A DNA stretch of 8,014 nucleotides from Campylobacterota bacterium (GTDB lineage Bacteria > Campylobacterota > Campylobacteria > Campylobacterales > Sulfurovaceae), in contig QMKT01000090.1 of assembly GCA_003646505.1 (NCBI GenBank), positions 1-8,014 of the forward strand, written 5' to 3'. A model generated the notes under the pieces. It was not told the origin of the DNA. It did no database searches and saw nothing but the letters and a program-made list of their open reading frames with translations. A program made the position numbers and the translations under genes. Shown piece by piece: positions 6,393 to 8,014 of the stretch (its first letter is position 1; each line of letters opens with the position of its first letter).

Positions 6393-6634
6393 GTCCATCT
6401 TTTGATGAGCTCTTTCCCTAGTGCAAAAGATAAGTTTCCATTTTCGCTATGCTTTTCTACTTCTTTTTGAAGTTGGGCTGTAGTCATAGATTGGTAGATT
6501 GTGTAAATTTCAGTAGAATCTAAAGTATTTTCTTTGCTAGTATTCTCTTGTGTTTTAGCACTGGCTATTGTTGATGCGATGAGTAAAAAGATCATGGTCT
6601 TTCCGAGTGTGTTTAATGTTGTTATTGTTGTCAT
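6383..6634 (-). CDS. Small exported protein B, paralogue of the gene at 5481-5708
   Basis: This 83-aa protein has a signal peptide with hydrophobic core FLLIASTIASA and a likely cleavage after Ala26 (ASA|K). A short polar linker rich in Thr, Asn and Glu follows, then the C-terminal module (47-82) shared with exported protein A. Invariant between the two are YQ-M, LQK-VE, S-NGNL-F, G-EL and KRWT. The signal peptides and linkers are not similar, so the C-terminal module is the part under selection. It has no cysteine in the mature region. The start is supported by AAAGGA (6645-6640) 5 bases before the ATG. The gene converges with the 169-aa exported protein 12 bases away and has 228 bases of AT-rich, apparently non-coding DNA upstream, including a (TA)5 run at 6675-6684. 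Function is unknown. Confidence 0.78.
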   Translation of the reverse strand: MTTITTLNTLGKTMIFLLIASTIASAKTQENTSKENTLDSTEIYTIYQSMTTAQLQKEVEKHSENGNLSFALGKELIKRWTKS

Positions 6635-6862
6635 GCTTGTCCTTTAACTGACGTAAATATTTGGGATCTTTAAATATATATATAGGCTGTAAATTGATGC
6701 ATACATAATATGATTAATTTTTAGTTATATAGTAGTATTTTATTCTTTTCCTAAAAGTTATGGCGGAATTATATCAGAACAATATTAAATAAAAGTGATA
6801 TTAGTCGATAAACTTTACTTTTTTTGTTAAAAGTGAGACTTAAGAGAACTTTATTTACTTTT

Positions 6863-7495
6863 TTAAAGCTTGGCTTTTATCCACGCTGCAATCATATTTA
6901 ACTCTTCTTGATCGATATTATGTGCTTTTTCATAACTTTTGAAGGTGATATCAAAACCACCATTTTGAAGCTGTTCAACCTGTGACTTGGAAGTGTCATA
7001 AGGCAGTACATCATCATATGTTCCGTGTGTACAAAGCCAGTTGGAAGATTTTAGATCTGGATTCATCTCTTTGAGTAGATTATCTACATCATAAATGTAC
7101 CCGCTTATGGCAAGATAACCCGCAAGTACCTTTTCATACCTTGCACCAAACTCAAAAGTAAGAAGTGAGCCTTGTGAAAACCCAAATAAAAAGCTCTCCT
7201 CTGCATTGAACTCGTCTTTAAATAAAGTATCTAACGTATCTGCAAGTAACCCACTTGAGTATACAATACCGTCAAATTGGTTGGGTGGCAGTTCATACCA
7301 TGAACATCCGCCAAAATACTCATAGGGAGCATCAAGTAAAAGGTAGTTCATTTCTTCAATGGCAAAATATTCTGGTAAAAAAGTAAAGCCTTGAGAAGAA
7401 TCACCTCGACCATGTAAAATGATCATGAGCTTCTTTGACGGGACTTTTGAAGGGATAAAAATATGGTTTAATGGTAAATTTTCAAGACTCGTCAT
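6863..7495 (-). CDS. Alpha/beta hydrolase, phospholipase/carboxylesterase family
   Basis: This 210-aa cytoplasmic serine hydrolase is of the Abhydrolase_2 type (carboxylesterase / lysophospholipase-like). Order of elements: IILHGRGDSS (25-34) supplies the oxyanion-hole loop; LLLDAPY (52-58) is strand plus family motif; GFSQGS (105-110) is the nucleophile elbow with Ser107; HGTYDDVLP (157-165) carries Asp161; KAHNID (190-195) carries His192. The triad is therefore complete, and the length is normal for the family (about 200-230). The substrate is not evident; short-chain esters or lysophospholipids are usual for relatives. There is no signal peptide. AGGAAA at 7508-7503 lies 7 bases before the ATG, and a perfect TATAAT lies upstream, so it probably has its own promoter separate from the repeat-protein gene that ends 137 bases upstream. 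Confidence 0.9.
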   Translation of the reverse strand: MTSLENLPLNHIFIPSKVPSKKLMIILHGRGDSSQGFTFLPEYFAIEEMNYLLLDAPYEYFGGCSWYELPPNQFDGIVYSSGLLADTLDTLFKDEFNAEESFLFGFSQGSLLTFEFGARYEKVLAGYLAISGYIYDVDNLLKEMNPDLKSSNWLCTHGTYDDVLPYDTSKSQVEQLQNGGFDITFKSYEKAHNIDQEELNMIAAWIKAKL

Positions 7496-7528
7496 GGTGT
7501 ACTTTCCTAGTGTTAATGTTTGATTTGG

Positions 7529-7534
7529 ATTATA
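7529..7534 (-). promoter_or_regulatory. -10 box of the hydrolase promoter
   Basis: On the minus strand this reads TATAAT, a perfect -10 consensus, preceded by TG. It places a start site about 26 bases before the hydrolase ATG. A second TATAAT lies at 7550-7545. No clear -35 box is visible. The position after the upstream terminator hairpin supports a separate hydrolase transcript. Confidence 0.5.
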
Positions 7535-7600
7535 CAGGATTTATATTATACTAGATGACATACTAAATAAAGAAATGTAGAAAGAGGGGATGAAGAGTGA

Positions 7601-7626
7601 AAAGCAACTCTGATAAGAGTTGCTTT
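7601..7626 (-). terminator. Hairpin terminator of the hendecad-repeat gene
   Basis: AAAGCAACTC and GAGTTGCTTT form a perfect 10-bp stem with a 6-base loop (TGATAA on the plus strand). Read on the minus strand the stem runs into TTTTCACTCTTC, a moderate T-rich tail, and it begins 6 bases after the repeat-protein stop codon. The plus-strand exit has no T-run, so it acts best on minus-strand transcripts. Confidence 0.75.
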
Positions 7627-7632
7627 GATGGA

Positions 7633-8014
7633 TTAGATATCTTTAGAGATAGTCTTTGTAGAATCATTTACGTTATTTGAAACATTTTTTAGTGAAGCTG
7701 CAGAATCAGTTGAAACTGTTTTTACAGTAGCAGAAGCATTGTCATTTACTGACTGTACAGATGCTCTAGAGTCATTTGAAGCTGTTTTTACAGAATCATT
7801 AGCATTGGTAGCAAGTGTATTTACAGAAGCTGTAGAGTCATTAGAAACTGTTTTTACAGAAGCTGAAGAGTCGTTAGAAACTGTTTTAACAGAAGCTGAA
7901 GAGTCATTAGAAACTGTTTTTACAGAAGCTGAAGAGTCATTAGAAACTGTTTTTACAGAATCTCTACTGTCGTTAGAAACTGTTTTTAAAGAAGCTGAAG
8001 AATCGTTAGAAACA
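7633..8014 (-). CDS. C-terminal part of an 11-residue (hendecad) repeat protein, cut by window edge
   Basis: The frame is open from the window edge to TAA 7635-7633, giving the last 126 residues of a longer protein. It is eleven consecutive 11-residue units without one insertion or deletion, with consensus V-S-N-D-S-S-A-S-V-K-T, then a short tail ISKDI. Valine or leucine recurs at repeat positions 1 and 9 and mostly small residues at 7, so hydrophobics fall three and eight residues apart. This is the a/d spacing of hendecad amphipathic helices or right-handed coiled coils. Each unit usually carries one Asp (4) and one Lys (10) and is rich in Ser/Asn. Similar periodicity occurs in LEA group 3, synuclein-like and apolipoprotein-like helices, but I do not recognise the family. 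The N-terminus, and so any signal peptide, is outside the window. A strong hairpin terminator follows. Confidence 0.82.
   Translation of the reverse strand, partial: VSNDSSASLKTVSNDSRDSVKTVSNDSSASVKTVSNDSSASVKTVSNDSSASVKTVSNDSTASVNTLATNANDSVKTASNDSRASVQSVNDNASATVKTVSTDSAASLKNVSNNVNDSTKTISKDI
7651..8013 (-). repeat. Eleven tandem 33-bp coding repeats
   Basis: Units run 8013-7981, 7980-7948, and so on in steps of 33 down to 7683-7651. Units three to five (7947-7849) are nearly identical: three differs from four by one base and from five by one base. Units seven to eleven, towards the C-terminus, have diverged much further while keeping the 33-bp length. All units are in frame. More copies probably lie beyond the window edge. 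Confidence 0.9.

Noticed and set aside
7651..8013. CRISPR-like appearance of regularly spaced 33-bp repeats
   Set aside because: The repeats are directly abutting with no unique spacers, have an exact multiple-of-three length, and form one open reading frame with silent third-position changes, so this is coding repeat DNA.
7633..8014. Type I antifreeze-like protein, because Thr recurs every 11 residues
   Set aside because: Those helices are dominated by alanine, whereas this array is Ser/Asn/Val rich; the shared 11-residue period alone is not enough.

Overview
The window most resembles the chromosome of a mesophilic Campylobacterota bacterium, of the Sulfurovum/Sulfurimonas type. This is inferred from the low GC, the Lys- and Glu-rich proteins, the short AT-rich gaps, the AAGGA-type ribosome binding sites and several small MKK-type exported proteins. 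No single marker gene fixes the genus. There are no rRNA or tRNA genes, no insertion sequence, and no CRISPR array.

Left part (1-2775). The first 340 bases hold what looks like a minus-strand gene broken by two frameshifts, then the leader of a small lipoprotein gene. The lipoprotein is followed closely by gdhA (hexameric glutamate dehydrogenase, ammonia assimilation) and by a UPF0126/TRIC-fold membrane protein, a family that includes glycine transporters. All three run on the plus strand with gaps of about 40 bases, so they may be co-transcribed.

Middle (2808-5475). A minus-strand YcxB-like two-helix membrane protein converges on the UPF0126 gene. Divergent from it is a plus-strand run of an acidic 110-aa orphan, a class I SAM-dependent methyltransferase and, 8 bases later, a compact FAD amine-oxidase-like flavoprotein. 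The last two look like a two-enzyme small-molecule modification unit.

Right part (5481-6634). Three small exported proteins form a cluster. Two minus-strand genes encode paralogous mini-proteins sharing about 58% identity over their C-terminal 36 residues. Between them on the plus strand lies a 169-aa exported protein made of two copies of one Cys-X38-Cys module. I do not recognise these families, and this is one of the two most unusual parts of the window.

Right end (6863-8014). A minus-strand alpha/beta hydrolase of the phospholipase/carboxylesterase family has an intact Ser-Asp-His triad and a good promoter. Upstream of it, running off the window edge, is the C-terminal part of a protein made of perfect-register 11-residue (33-bp) repeats, ending in a clear hairpin terminator. 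This hendecad-repeat protein is the other most unusual element.
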